From Haliscomenobacter hydrossis DSM 1100 (GTDB lineage: Bacteria > Bacteroidota > Bacteroidia > Chitinophagales > Saprospiraceae), in assembly GCF_000212735.1 (NCBI RefSeq), contig NC_015510.1:1116001-1180000 (forward strand): a DNA stretch of 64,000 bases, given 5' to 3'. Of the stretch, positions 9,069 through 17,544 are shown one piece after another. The position numbers and the translations under genes are program-made. Numbering within the stretch: the first letter of the stretch is position 1; every line of letters begins with the position of its first letter. Below the pieces are notes generated by a model, which was not told the DNA's origin, made no database searches, and worked only from the letters and a program-made list of their open reading frames with translations.

Positions 9069-10493
9069 ATGTTTAAAACCCATCCTACCTTCAGCCGTTT
9101 TGCACTTTTGCTACTGCTTTTGCTGCAAACCATCACCATTTTCGCCCAAAACCCTCCCCAAAAACACCGGGTTTTGGTGCTCACTGACATCGAAAACGAG
9201 CCCGACGACGCCATGTCTATGGTGCGTTTTCTGACTTATACCAACCAATGGGATGTCGAAGGTCTATTGGCCACAACTTCCACCCATCTGCGCAATAAAA
9301 CGGCGGCCTGGCGCATTCGCCAAATCGTAAGGGCTTATGGGCAGGTGCGGAATAATCTTTTACAGCATGAAAAAGGTTATCCCGATACCACTCATTTATT
9401 GAGTATCATCAAAGATGGTTTACCAACTTATGGCATGACTGGCGTAGGTGCGGGTAAAGATTCAGAAGGCTCGGATTGGATCATCAAAGTGGTCGATAAA
9501 AACGATGCCCGCCCGGTTTATGTCTCCATTTGGGGCGGAGCGAACTGTTTGGCACAGGCACTTTGGAAAGTCCGCATGACGCGCACGCCTGTCGAATTGG
9601 AGAAATTTGTGGCAAAGCTCAGGGTCTACACCATCTCCGACCAGGACGATACCGGTCCCTGGATTCGCAAAAATTTCCCGGGCCTGCATTACGTCGTTAG
9701 CCCCGGCTATTACGAACGTGGCGCATACCACTATGCCACCTGGAGTGGCATCAGCGGCGACAAACTGAACAACTTTGGCGGCGCGGATTTCAACATTGTG
9801 GACAATCCCTGGCTCGATGAAAACATCCGCAAAAATCATGGGCCTTTGGGTGCCCAACACCCCCATACGGAATATTTGATGGAGGGCGACACACCCAGTT
9901 TTTTCAACCTGATTGAAAATGGTTTGAGCAACCCCGAACATCCCGATTGGGGCGGCTGGGGTGGTCGTTACGAATATTACCTCCCACGCACCCAAAAGTG
10001 GTTCAATGAACCCGAAACCCGGCCGATTTGGACCGATGCGGAAGATGAAGTAATCGGCAACGATGGAAAAATGCATACCTCCAATAAAGCCAGCATCTGG
10101 CGTTGGCGACAAGCCTACCAATTCGATTTTGCTGCCCGCATGGATTGGTGTATAAAGCCGTACAAGGATGCCAACCATCCGCCCGTGGTGGTTTTGGGTC
10201 ATGCCAATACTTTATCCGTAAAAAGTGGGGAAAAAGTAAACCTTAGCGCCGAAGGCTCCAAAGACCCGGATGGCAATGCCTTGAGTTACGAATGGATTTA
10301 TTACCGGGAAGTGGGGACGTATGAAAGCAGTCGCCCTCTACAGATCAACGACCATACATCCAAGACCGCCTCGTTCACTGCTCCAAATGTCACTCAACCC
10401 GAAACAGTGCACATTGTTCTGGCTGTGACGGATAATGGAATGCCTGCTTTGACACGGTACCAGCGGGTGATTGTAACGGTGTTTCCGAAATGA
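9069..10493 (+). CDS. Exported Sde182-type protein with nucleoside-hydrolase-like domain (DUF1593)
   Basis: The ATG at 9069 gives 474 residues with a signal peptide of about 26 residues ending Phe-Ala before Gln. The N-terminal domain (about 30-340) carries Thr39-Asp-Ile-Glu-Asn-Glu-Pro-Asp-Asp47, a variant of the acidic calcium-binding motif of nucleoside hydrolases, and Trp-Gly-Gly-Ala-Asn further on. This is the pattern of Pfam DUF1593. The last ~100 residues form an Ig-like sandwich (Ser-Lys-Asp-Pro-Asp-Gly-Asn-Ala). A member from Saccharophagus was reported to bind cellulose, but the reaction of the family is not established to my knowledge. It follows the rhamnosidase by 28 nt, so co-transcription and a role in plant or algal glycan breakdown are likely. 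Confidence 0.85.
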   Translation: MFKTHPTFSRFALLLLLLLQTITIFAQNPPQKHRVLVLTDIENEPDDAMSMVRFLTYTNQWDVEGLLATTSTHLRNKTAAWRIRQIVRAYGQVRNNLLQHEKGYPDTTHLLSIIKDGLPTYGMTGVGAGKDSEGSDWIIKVVDKNDARPVYVSIWGGANCLAQALWKVRMTRTPVELEKFVAKLRVYTISDQDDTGPWIRKNFPGLHYVVSPGYYERGAYHYATWSGISGDKLNNFGGADFNIVDNPWLDENIRKNHGPLGAQHPHTEYLMEGDTPSFFNLIENGLSNPEHPDWGGWGGRYEYYLPRTQKWFNEPETRPIWTDAEDEVIGNDGKMHTSNKASIWRWRQAYQFDFAARMDWCIKPYKDANHPPVVVLGHANTLSVKSGEKVNLSAEGSKDPDGNALSYEWIYYREVGTYESSRPLQINDHTSKTASFTAPNVTQPETVHIVLAVTDNGMPALTRYQRVIVTVFPK

Positions 10494-10534
10494 TGTATTA
10501 TAAATTTGGGTTGGGTCTTATAACACCCATTACG

Positions 10535-10789
10535 AACTTTTTTACCGCAGAGTAACGGAGTACACGCAGAGTTTCGCGGAGTTTTTTTAGGTGCACCTGC
10601 GGTGCGGAGAGGCCACGGAGGTCGCCTTTGCTGAAGTTTGGTTACTTCCTCACAATATCATTGACTTGATAAAAGGTAAGATTTTCCTGGAGTACTAACT
10701 CCCGCTACCGCAGGTGGCAAACTCCTTAAAACTTCAAAAACTCCGCGAAACTCCGTGTGTACGCTGTGAAACTCTGCGGTAAAAAAGTG
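10535..10789. repeat. Large inverted repeat filling the gap before the esterase gene
   Basis: The 383-base gap 10494-10876 is mostly this element. The left arm (10535-10586) and right arm (10736-10789) are near complements built from words such as CCGCAGAGT, ACGGAGTAC and CGCGGAGTTT. Imperfect pairing continues inward through GGTGCACCTGCGG (about 10590) and CCGCAGGTGG (about 10708), leaving a loop of roughly 75 nt. It begins 41 nt after the upstream stop. No coding capacity is evident. It belongs to the periodic-arm palindrome class, and similar text is scattered in many environmental genomes from memory. Confidence 0.85.
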
Positions 10790-10876
10790 TGTAATTTGAG
10801 TAGTAAAATGTGATTACCTTGCTCTAATTGTCAGGAAACCTTATATTGTATACTCAACCGAAAATCAGCAGCAAGT

Positions 10877-12847
10877 ATGAAAAAAGCATTGGTCCTACTC
10901 GCGTTGTGCATCTTGTGCAACGCTGGCTTGAATGCCCAAAAAGTCATTCAACTCTACGAAGGCAAACCCAAAGGTTCCGAAAACTGGACCTGGAGCGAAC
11001 AAACGAGCACCATGTTTAACACGGAGGTCGTCTACAACGTAGTGCAACCCACCATTACTGCCTACCTTCCCCATCCACAAAACGCCAATGGCACCGCCGT
11101 CATCGTCGCACCTGGTGGTGCCTTCCATACCTTGAGCATCAACAGCGAGGGAATCGATGTTGCCAAATGGCTCAACAGCAAAGGCGTGGCCGCTTTTGTA
11201 CTGAAATACCGGGTGGCCCGCAGTTTTACCAATGATCCGATGCGTGAACTCATGGGTAAAATGGGCGATTTTAAGAAGCTCGACGAAGAAAACGCCCCGA
11301 TCATTCCCCTGGCAACTGCCGATGGGCTAACCGCCATGAAGTACGTGCGGGAACACGCCAAAGAAATGAACATCAACCCCGAGCGCATCGGGTTCATGGG
11401 TTTTTCAGCCGGTGGAACCCTGACCATGTCGGTGGTGTATACCGCCACAGATGAAACCCGACCCAACTTCGTAGCCCCCATTTATCCCTACGAAAATGCC
11501 ATTCTGGGCTCGGAAATACCCAAAGCCAAAACCCCCATTTTTGTAGCCGTCGCGGGCGATGACCAATTGGGCTTTATGCCCCACAGCATCAACATCTACA
11601 AAAAATGGTTTGAGGCCAAACAACCCGCTGAACTGCACATTTACGAAAAAGGTGGCCATGGCTTTGGCATGCGCAAGCAAGGTTTGCCTACTGACACCTG
11701 GTACGAACGATTTGGCGAATGGTTGAAGCTGCAAGGCTTGTTGCCCCCTCCCCCACCCATGGCCAATGCCAATCCTTTTCAACGCCCGCCCAGTCCGAAC
11801 GATACACTCAGCTCAGTAAAAGTACTGCCGGATGGTAAAATCCGCTTCAGCATGTACGCACCCAATGCGCATGAGGTCAGCGTTTCGGGGGATTATGCGC
11901 CGACATTTGGTGCCAACAAATTGAGCAAAGATTATTCCGGCGTCTGGACGTACACCTCTGATTTTGTGGTGAAGCCGGATGTGTACACTTATGATTTTAC
12001 CGTAGATGGCCTCAAAATTTTTGATCCAAAAAATGCCCAATACAAAGAAAGCAACAGTGGTTTTTCCAACGTATACGAGGTTTCCGGGGCGGAAAATGAT
12101 TTCCAGACCTTAAAAAATGTACCGCATGGGCGCATTGAAAAACTGAACTACGTTTCCAGTGCTTTGGGAGGCATCACCCGCCGTTTGCATGTGTACCTGC
12201 CCCCCAATTACGACAAAGTCAAAACGCCACTCCCTGTGCTGTACCTCCTCCACGGCGGCGGCGACAACGACGCTTCCTGGACGACAGTTGGCCGCGCCAA
12301 TCTAATCCTCGACAACCTGTACGCAGCCGGCAAACTCAAGGACATGATCGTGGTCATGCCAGCCGGCCATACACCCAAAGCGGCTTTGGCCATGGGTGCT
12401 GGCCCCGACCAAGACCCTTTTTGCCAGGATCTAGTCAAAGACATCATTCCTTTTATTGAAAGCAATTTCAAAGTTTCGCCCAAACGAGAGCATCGAGCGA
12501 TTGCAGGTTTGTCGATGGGCGGTGTTCAGACCTTGAATCTGGCGTTGTGGTACCCTGAAAAATTCAGCTACGTGTATCCGATGAGCACGGGTTATTTTCC
12601 TCCTGTAATCAAAGAACTGGAGGAGAAATACAGCAGCGTGCTGAAAAACCCTGCTATCAATCAGTTCAAACTGTTCACCATTGGTGCAGGCAAAGGGGAC
12701 GCGCTGGTGATGCAAAACAACAAAAACACGATGGATCTCTTTACCAAGATGGGCATCAAATTCAACTACGTAGAAACCGAAGGAAGTCATACTTTTTTGG
12801 TGTGGAGGCGGAATTTGGCGTACATCGCGCCTTTGTTGTTCAGATGA
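10877..12847 (+). CDS. Secreted two-module esterase: acetyl-xylan-esterase-like plus feruloyl-esterase-like
   Basis: This 656-residue protein has a signal peptide (1-20, ending Asn-Ala before Gln). Module 1 (about 25-285) is an alpha/beta hydrolase with Gly-Phe-Ser177-Ala-Gly-Gly and a late Gly-Gly-His261-Gly-Phe. A Pro-rich linker (about 290-310) leads to an E-set domain resembling CBM48 (about 315-400). Module 2 (about 410-656) is an esterase-D/XynZ-type hydrolase with Leu-His-Gly-Gly, Gly-Leu-Ser546-Met-Gly-Gly and Gly-Ser-His638. Both active-site serines and their histidines are present, so both modules look functional. Such tandem esterases remove acetyl and feruloyl groups from xylan or pectin; the exact substrates are inferred. 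It complements the rhamnosidase upstream. The palindrome at 10535-10789 separates it from gene 9069. Confidence 0.9.
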   Translation: MKKALVLLALCILCNAGLNAQKVIQLYEGKPKGSENWTWSEQTSTMFNTEVVYNVVQPTITAYLPHPQNANGTAVIVAPGGAFHTLSINSEGIDVAKWLNSKGVAAFVLKYRVARSFTNDPMRELMGKMGDFKKLDEENAPIIPLATADGLTAMKYVREHAKEMNINPERIGFMGFSAGGTLTMSVVYTATDETRPNFVAPIYPYENAILGSEIPKAKTPIFVAVAGDDQLGFMPHSINIYKKWFEAKQPAELHIYEKGGHGFGMRKQGLPTDTWYERFGEWLKLQGLLPPPPPMANANPFQRPPSPNDTLSSVKVLPDGKIRFSMYAPNAHEVSVSGDYAPTFGANKLSKDYSGVWTYTSDFVVKPDVYTYDFTVDGLKIFDPKNAQYKESNSGFSNVYEVSGAENDFQTLKNVPHGRIEKLNYVSSALGGITRRLHVYLPPNYDKVKTPLPVLYLLHGGGDNDASWTTVGRANLILDNLYAAGKLKDMIVVMPAGHTPKAALAMGAGPDQDPFCQDLVKDIIPFIESNFKVSPKREHRAIAGLSMGGVQTLNLALWYPEKFSYVYPMSTGYFPPVIKELEEKYSSVLKNPAINQFKLFTIGAGKGDALVMQNNKNTMDLFTKMGIKFNYVETEGSHTFLVWRRNLAYIAPLLFR

Positions 12848-12856
12848 TGTACTGGT

Positions 12857-12886
12857 CGTAGAGGGGCAAAATTTTGCTCCTCTACG
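12857..12886. repeat. 30-bp palindrome between the esterase and the next gene
   Basis: CGTAGAGGGGCAAAA is followed directly by its complement with one mismatch. It begins 9 nt after the esterase stop and has no T tract. It could act as a weak terminator or an RNA end-stabilising hairpin. Confidence 0.7.
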
Positions 12887-12939
12887 GCACAATTACCCTG
12901 ATTTTCATTCCGATTTTTTACCTTCGGGGAAAAATCAGC

Positions 12940-13569
12940 ATGGAAGATATGGAAGAATCTACACCGAAAAGCCCCACTCCACCCTGGGGTTTGCAAGAAT
13001 ACCTTTCTGCAGGGTACGTCTATTTGATCTTTTTAGGCATCATCGACGAAGTAATTTTTTACAGCTTTTTCGAAATTGACATCTTGAACTATTCAGGGAT
13101 TTCAGACATCCTGATGGCACCCATCAACACCTTACTGAGCGATATTCGAGTCTTTGGAATGATATCCGCTATACTGTTTTTGGCATATTTGATGTACTTT
13201 AAAGTGCTCCCTTATTTACATCAAAAAAGCAAAAGCCAACAATGGTACCAAAAAATGGTGCGTGATATGGACAAAGCGGATGCCAAGTTTGCATACATGC
13301 AAAAAAGTAAAGTACTGTTTATTGGCATCTATATGTCCTGTTTGTTCTTGGGTTTGAGAATTGGCTATGGCTATAAAATGCAAGACCGTGTTGATAAAGG
13401 CCAGTTCAAACTCACCCACAGTTTAACCATGACGGACAACAGCGAGAAAAAAGTGCGCATCATCGGTCAAAATAGCCTGTATGTGTTTTATGTTACCAAA
13501 GAAAAAAGAAGCATTTCGATCATCCCCATTAGTGGGAATATCAAGGAGATTCAGCACTTGACACGATAA
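12940..13569 (+). CDS. Membrane protein of unknown function
   Basis: I do not recognise this 209-residue protein. From the ATG at 12940 it has an acidic/Pro-rich start, then hydrophobic segments at about residues 25-42, 72-92 and 128-148 that look like three membrane spans. A basic, Lys/Gln-rich stretch lies between spans 2 and 3. A C-terminal domain of about 55 residues rich in Lys and Ile may be a small beta domain. A TTG 66 nt upstream is in frame but lies inside the 12857-12886 palindrome, so I prefer the ATG. It is 20 nt upstream of the DUF3592 gene and may be co-transcribed with it. Confidence 0.6.
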   Translation: MEDMEESTPKSPTPPWGLQEYLSAGYVYLIFLGIIDEVIFYSFFEIDILNYSGISDILMAPINTLLSDIRVFGMISAILFLAYLMYFKVLPYLHQKSKSQQWYQKMVRDMDKADAKFAYMQKSKVLFIGIYMSCLFLGLRIGYGYKMQDRVDKGQFKLTHSLTMTDNSEKKVRIIGQNSLYVFYVTKEKRSISIIPISGNIKEIQHLTR

Positions 13570-13589
13570 AAAAACTCCATCTACAACCT

Positions 13590-14036
13590 ATGGAAATCTT
13601 AAACAGCATCAGCCCGTATTTTTCCTTTTTAGCATTCATTGGCACCTATCTTTTGATTCTCGCTAACGATCGCTCACACCTGGTTGGGCGCGTCAAGAAG
13701 CGAGGCATCCAAACCGAAGGAACCGTCGTAGAACTGCACCAGAATCCTGGCCCCTTGTTCAGCAAAACTTCTGGAGAAGGTGTGGCTCCTGTAGTAGATT
13801 TTACCACCAACGGGGGCACTCACCGCCACTACTCGACCCATTATGAGACGCCCAGCCCTTATCAAGTGGGGCAAAAAGTACAGGTATGGTACTATTTCTA
13901 CAAGTCAAAACGCGAGGTAACCTTAGCCGATGAAGATGGCGGTACTTTACCTCAAACCTTCTACCGCTGGGGAATTGTGTTTTGCGCATTGGGTTATCCT
14001 TTTTTGCTTTGGAGATTGATGTTGTTGGTTGGCTGA
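13590..14036 (+). CDS. DUF3592 membrane protein
   Basis: This 148-residue protein has an N-terminal span (about 8-26) and a C-terminal span (about 128-146). They flank a beta-rich domain of about 90 residues with Gly-Thr-Val-Val-Glu near its start, Pro-Val-Val-Asp-Phe in the middle, and Tyr-Gln-Val-Gly-Gln-Lys-Val-Gln-Val-Trp-Tyr. This is the DUF3592 pattern. The function of the family is unknown; it is common in proteobacteria and Bacteroidota as a small envelope protein. The ATG at 13590 follows an A-rich leader. No regulatory clue beyond the neighbouring membrane protein gene. Confidence 0.75.
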   Translation: MEILNSISPYFSFLAFIGTYLLILANDRSHLVGRVKKRGIQTEGTVVELHQNPGPLFSKTSGEGVAPVVDFTTNGGTHRHYSTHYETPSPYQVGQKVQVWYYFYKSKREVTLADEDGGTLPQTFYRWGIVFCALGYPFLLWRLMLLVG

Positions 14037-14088
14037 TTGAAGCTAAACGCCATTATTTGGACAAGGTGTAAAAATACCCTTACTTTGC

Positions 14089-14108
14089 TATACCCCGCGT
14101 GGGGTATA
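14089..14108. promoter_or_regulatory. Perfect palindrome TATACCCC-GCGT-GGGGTATA upstream of the coiled-coil gene
   Basis: An 8-bp arm inverted around GCGT lies 17 nt before the ATG at 14126, directly after a TACTTTG element (14081-14087). It could be an operator or a 5'-UTR hairpin that would hinder ribosome access. There is no T tract, so a terminator is unlikely. Confidence 0.5.
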
Positions 14109-14125
14109 ACACCAAAACCCAATCT

Positions 14126-14800
14126 ATGGATCCAGACCAATTTGGCCCATTAATGGAAAAAGCCTACCAGGATGCCCTCAACGCTGCCGACGCCATCAAA
14201 GCTGTAGCGCAGGCCGACCGTGAGGCGGCAGCCCAAGAACTGGATGCCGCCAAAGCTGCCCGTCAAGCTGTAGAAGCCGAAACCGAAAAAATAGTCGAAA
14301 CGTATTTTGAGGAAAGAAGAGCACAATTGATTGCATTCACCCAGAAGGAACAATTGCGGCAACTTGCCCTCAAGCACCTGGAAGCTGGTAAAAAAGCCGA
14401 AGACATTGCGCATTGGCTGGATGTTCCCATTGATTTTGTCACCAAGATTGAAGCCATGAAATTTCGATTCAACAACCCATTTGCAAAAAAAACACCCTTG
14501 CAGAAACAAGCAGAAGCCCTCGGAAATGCCCGCCTGCGTTATCACACTGAGGGCAGAGGAGGAACGGTTTATTACGAAAGTGATGCAGGTAAGTTCGATA
14601 TGTGGTGGGAGTTTGGCGGCGGTGATGCCATTGCCATCATTAACATCCCCTCCGAAAAACATTGGGAAGCCCAAACCAAAATGCATGTAGACAAAAGAGC
14701 AGCAGTACTCAACTATATTGGCGATCAGGTCGTTCAAGACCAGGCTTCTGGCAATGGTTATTTCGAAGTTTCTGGTGATTTTTTGACAATTTTTAAATAA
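14126..14800 (+). CDS. Unknown protein with an N-terminal coiled coil
   Basis: I do not recognise this 224-residue protein. Residues 5-75 are rich in Ala, Glu, Lys and Gln with heptad spacing, predicting a coiled coil. The stretch at about 75-115 resembles helix-turn-helix text of Bacteroidota (Ala-Leu-Lys-His-Leu...Ile-Ala-His-Trp-Leu-Asp-Val-Pro), like the small domain that follows PD-(D/E)XK transposase-family proteins. The last ~90 residues (Gly-Gly-Thr-Val-Tyr-Tyr...Trp-Trp-Glu-Phe-Gly-Gly-Gly-Asp) look like a compact beta domain. No signal peptide or membrane span, so probably cytoplasmic. The ATG at 14126 is preferred over an in-frame GTG inside the palindrome just upstream. Confidence 0.6.
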   Translation: MDPDQFGPLMEKAYQDALNAADAIKAVAQADREAAAQELDAAKAARQAVEAETEKIVETYFEERRAQLIAFTQKEQLRQLALKHLEAGKKAEDIAHWLDVPIDFVTKIEAMKFRFNNPFAKKTPLQKQAEALGNARLRYHTEGRGGTVYYESDAGKFDMWWEFGGGDAIAIINIPSEKHWEAQTKMHVDKRAAVLNYIGDQVVQDQASGNGYFEVSGDFLTIFK

Positions 14801-14806
14801 CACAAA

Positions 14807-14839
14807 TTTGCAGAAGACTTGTTATTTTAAATAAATTTG
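14807..14839 (+). promoter_or_regulatory. Promoter of the T9SS-secreted propeller gene
   Basis: TTTG at 14807-14810 and TAAATTTG at 14832-14839 are separated by 21 nt, matching the Bacteroidota -33/-7 arrangement. The ATG at 14876 lies 36 nt downstream of the -7 element. This also decides against an in-frame TTG at 14837. Confidence 0.65.
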
Positions 14840-14875
14840 CCCCCATATTCTCTTCTTTCCCAAAACCAATATTTT

Positions 14876-17353
14876 ATGCACAAGTTAAGCCTCGTTCTCC
14901 TGTTTTTTTTAAGTGCTATTGTTGTTTTTGCACAAGTCATTGATCCTGATTTTGCTCCCAAAATATTGCGTGCATCTAATGGATACACGATCACTGTGCA
15001 ACCGGATGACAAACTTCTGGTGGTTTCCCAAACCCGTGGATATATAAATGACAAACCAGCAGACTTTCTTTCTCGCTTGCTGGAGAACGGAAGTTTAGAC
15101 AGTACTTTCCAATATCCCAAACAATTGAACAACAGCCCATTTGTTGTGAAAATACAAAAGGATGGGAAAATTCTTATTGGTGGAAACTTTAAAGACCTAT
15201 CCGGCCAATACGTAGGCAGTCTCTTGCGCTTGTTGCCCAATGGATCACTAGACCCAACCTTCAATGTGCTTAAAAATGAGCCATTCACCATAAATGGCAT
15301 TGCTATTCTACCGAATCAAAAAATTCTCTTGCTTGGCAACGAATTTCAAAACACCACCCTATACCAGGTACAATTATTGAGCAAGGATGGAATTCCTGCG
15401 CCAAACTTTAAAAGTATTGAGTTTAAACAGGATGCCAATGGCTCGGCCAATAGCGTAACTGCTGTAGGGGTACAGTCGAACAATGAACTGATTATTGCAG
15501 GCACTGATCTCAATATTGGAACACTTACCCAAAGCGTATTTCGCCTGGATTCTATCGGAAAAGTTGACCTCAACTTTAACCCTCGCCCAAAGTCAGTTTC
15601 AAATTTCACCATTCAAAACATGGCCATTCTACCCGATGGTACCCTTGGCTTTTTAGCAGGAGATGGAAATAATGTCAGTGTTTTTGATCGAGATGGAAAA
15701 GCGGTGGCTACCTTTTATCTTTTCAACGAACAGGCATTTTTACATCGTGCTTCCAGCAATAGTTTCCTTGTTTTGGGGCAACGTGGCTACGAGGTATTTG
15801 CCAATGGAACCTATCGCGATCTTCCCACTATTACGGCCAATGGTTTTGTATTGGGGGCAGCCGAACAAAGTGGCAATCGGTTGGCAATCACAGGGGGATT
15901 TACCACCATCGGCAACAATTTTCGCGCTGGGTTAGCTCGTCTGAATGGGGGGAATACCACTCCTTTTTCGATCGACTTCAATTTCTCAGGGGGGCTTTAT
16001 TCCGAGGGAATTGTTAGAGACATCTTTGTACAAAAAGATGGTAAATTGATCGTTGGCGGTTTTTTTCACCAGATTAACGGCAAACAAGCCACACACATCA
16101 CTCGGTTATTGCCCTCTGGCGAGATTGATCCATCCTTCAATCCATTTATGGCCAGTTTTGGGCGCAGTGTATATAAAATCAGACAACAATCCAACGGGAA
16201 TCTCGTGATTGGCAGTGATAGAGCACCCAGCTTATTTGGAGGAGAACTCAATGGCCTCAGCCTAACCAATCAAGATGGTTATCAAATTAGCACCTTGAGT
16301 TTTCCTTACCAAGGCTCCGTGACTAGTGTCCCTTATCTCGCTCTGGACAAACTGGATAAAATTTATGCTGGTGAGGGGCTCGCTTACAGTAGCAATGGCA
16401 AAAGTGGCCAGGAATTTTTCCGTCTCAATGCAAATGGCACACCCGATGCGAACTTAAATCAATTGTACATCAATTCGCTCTTTCGGTTCAATGGATTTGA
16501 GTTGGGTGCTGATCAAAAAATGCTCCTCTTTGGCCAGGAAATGCGCTATGATAATTCGGATACCACTTGTTTGGTGAAATTGTTGCCAAGCGGGGCAAGA
16601 GATCAAAATTTTCAATTCAATTTCAACAAAAAAGCCATCGCCCTTACGGCCATTTCCCTTGACACCTCGTTTGCGCTCGTGGGCGGGCTGATCCGCAACT
16701 CTTTTACCAGCACTACTGCCTTTTTGTTAAAGCTGAATCAAGCAGGTCAAAGTGTAACTCAATTTACGCCAACGATAACTCATACTGAAAATAATTTCCC
16801 AGGTATTTCCTCCCTCTTTAATTTGCCAAACGGGCACATTTTGGTCTCCGGTGTTTTTAACCGTTACAACAATCTCCCGGTACGCAACAATATTTTAATT
16901 GACAAAAACGGGCAATTTGTACGTAATTTTTTACCAGAAATGCCCAACAATTCAGTCTATTCTACCCTAGCAAACATCGATGACAAACAAATTTATTTAG
17001 CGGGTATTTTTTCCGCTCCCAACGGAGCAATTGGACTCATCAAAGTGACAGATATCAATACCTCTACCCATTCGCCCAAGCCAAGTAGCCTCACCAAAAA
17101 AGGCAAAATTTTCCCTAATCCTAGCACCAGCGAAACCTTATATCTGGAGTTAGCTACAAAATCCAGGGATGCACATTTTGACTATCAAATCTGTGAATTG
17201 GCAAGCGGGAAAATAATGCAATCAGGCCGCTTGCCCGCCAGTTCTCTTGCTACTTTTAACCTAAAGGGCTTAGTAGATGGAGCTTATTTGCTGCGCCTGA
17301 TGGGGCAAGATTGGGAAGAATCTCATGTATTCACCAAAACTGCTCTTCCTTAA
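14876..17353 (+). CDS. Large type IX-secreted protein with delta-60 beta-propeller repeats
   Basis: This 825-residue protein has a signal peptide (1-19, ending Phe-Ala before Gln). The body is made of repeats with Asn-Gly-Ser-Leu-Asp-xx-Phe and Lys-Ile-Gln-Lys-Asp-Gly-Lys-Ile-Leu-Ile-Gly-Gly, the pattern of delta-60/DUF5122 propeller repeats. The last ~85 residues begin Lys-Ile-Phe-Pro-Asn-Pro-Ser and end with Asp-Gly-Ala-Tyr-Leu-Leu-Arg-Leu plus a short tail. This is a type A T9SS sorting domain (Por_Secre_tail), which sends proteins across the outer membrane and often to the cell surface. Its role is probably adhesion or surface binding; no catalytic motif is seen. It has its own promoter at 14807-14839. 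The gene looks AT-richer than its neighbours. Confidence 0.85.
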   Translation: MHKLSLVLLFFLSAIVVFAQVIDPDFAPKILRASNGYTITVQPDDKLLVVSQTRGYINDKPADFLSRLLENGSLDSTFQYPKQLNNSPFVVKIQKDGKILIGGNFKDLSGQYVGSLLRLLPNGSLDPTFNVLKNEPFTINGIAILPNQKILLLGNEFQNTTLYQVQLLSKDGIPAPNFKSIEFKQDANGSANSVTAVGVQSNNELIIAGTDLNIGTLTQSVFRLDSIGKVDLNFNPRPKSVSNFTIQNMAILPDGTLGFLAGDGNNVSVFDRDGKAVATFYLFNEQAFLHRASSNSFLVLGQRGYEVFANGTYRDLPTITANGFVLGAAEQSGNRLAITGGFTTIGNNFRAGLARLNGGNTTPFSIDFNFSGGLYSEGIVRDIFVQKDGKLIVGGFFHQINGKQATHITRLLPSGEIDPSFNPFMASFGRSVYKIRQQSNGNLVIGSDRAPSLFGGELNGLSLTNQDGYQISTLSFPYQGSVTSVPYLALDKLDKIYAGEGLAYSSNGKSGQEFFRLNANGTPDANLNQLYINSLFRFNGFELGADQKMLLFGQEMRYDNSDTTCLVKLLPSGARDQNFQFNFNKKAIALTAISLDTSFALVGGLIRNSFTSTTAFLLKLNQAGQSVTQFTPTITHTENNFPGISSLFNLPNGHILVSGVFNRYNNLPVRNNILIDKNGQFVRNFLPEMPNNSVYSTLANIDDKQIYLAGIFSAPNGAIGLIKVTDINTSTHSPKPSSLTKKGKIFPNPSTSETLYLELATKSRDAHFDYQICELASGKIMQSGRLPASSLATFNLKGLVDGAYLLRLMGQDWEESHVFTKTALP

Positions 17354-17488
17354 AATTGAGCTGATATTGGGCATTTTATGGTAGTTGTTTACATTTGTTT
17401 GGTATGAAACAATGAAAGATGAGACACCCATGGCAATTAAAACCTTATGGAGTTGTAAGCTTGGATTTCCTGTCCAGAATGGTTATAT

Positions 17489-17524
17489 TGCATTCATCCG
17501 AGATATTAAACCCGGATGAATGCA
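17489..17524. promoter_or_regulatory. Perfect 12-bp inverted repeat upstream of the P-type ATPase gene
   Basis: TGCATTCATCCG (17489-17500) is repeated in inverted form at 17513-17524 with a 12-nt spacer. It ends 20 nt before the ATG and just before a TACTTTG element at 17529-17535. It has no T tract, and the upstream gene ends 135 nt earlier. The position over the presumed -33 region fits an operator for a dimeric regulator of the transporter. A terminator for the upstream gene is the alternative. Confidence 0.5.
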
Positions 17525-17544
17525 CCCATACTTTGTAAATAAAA

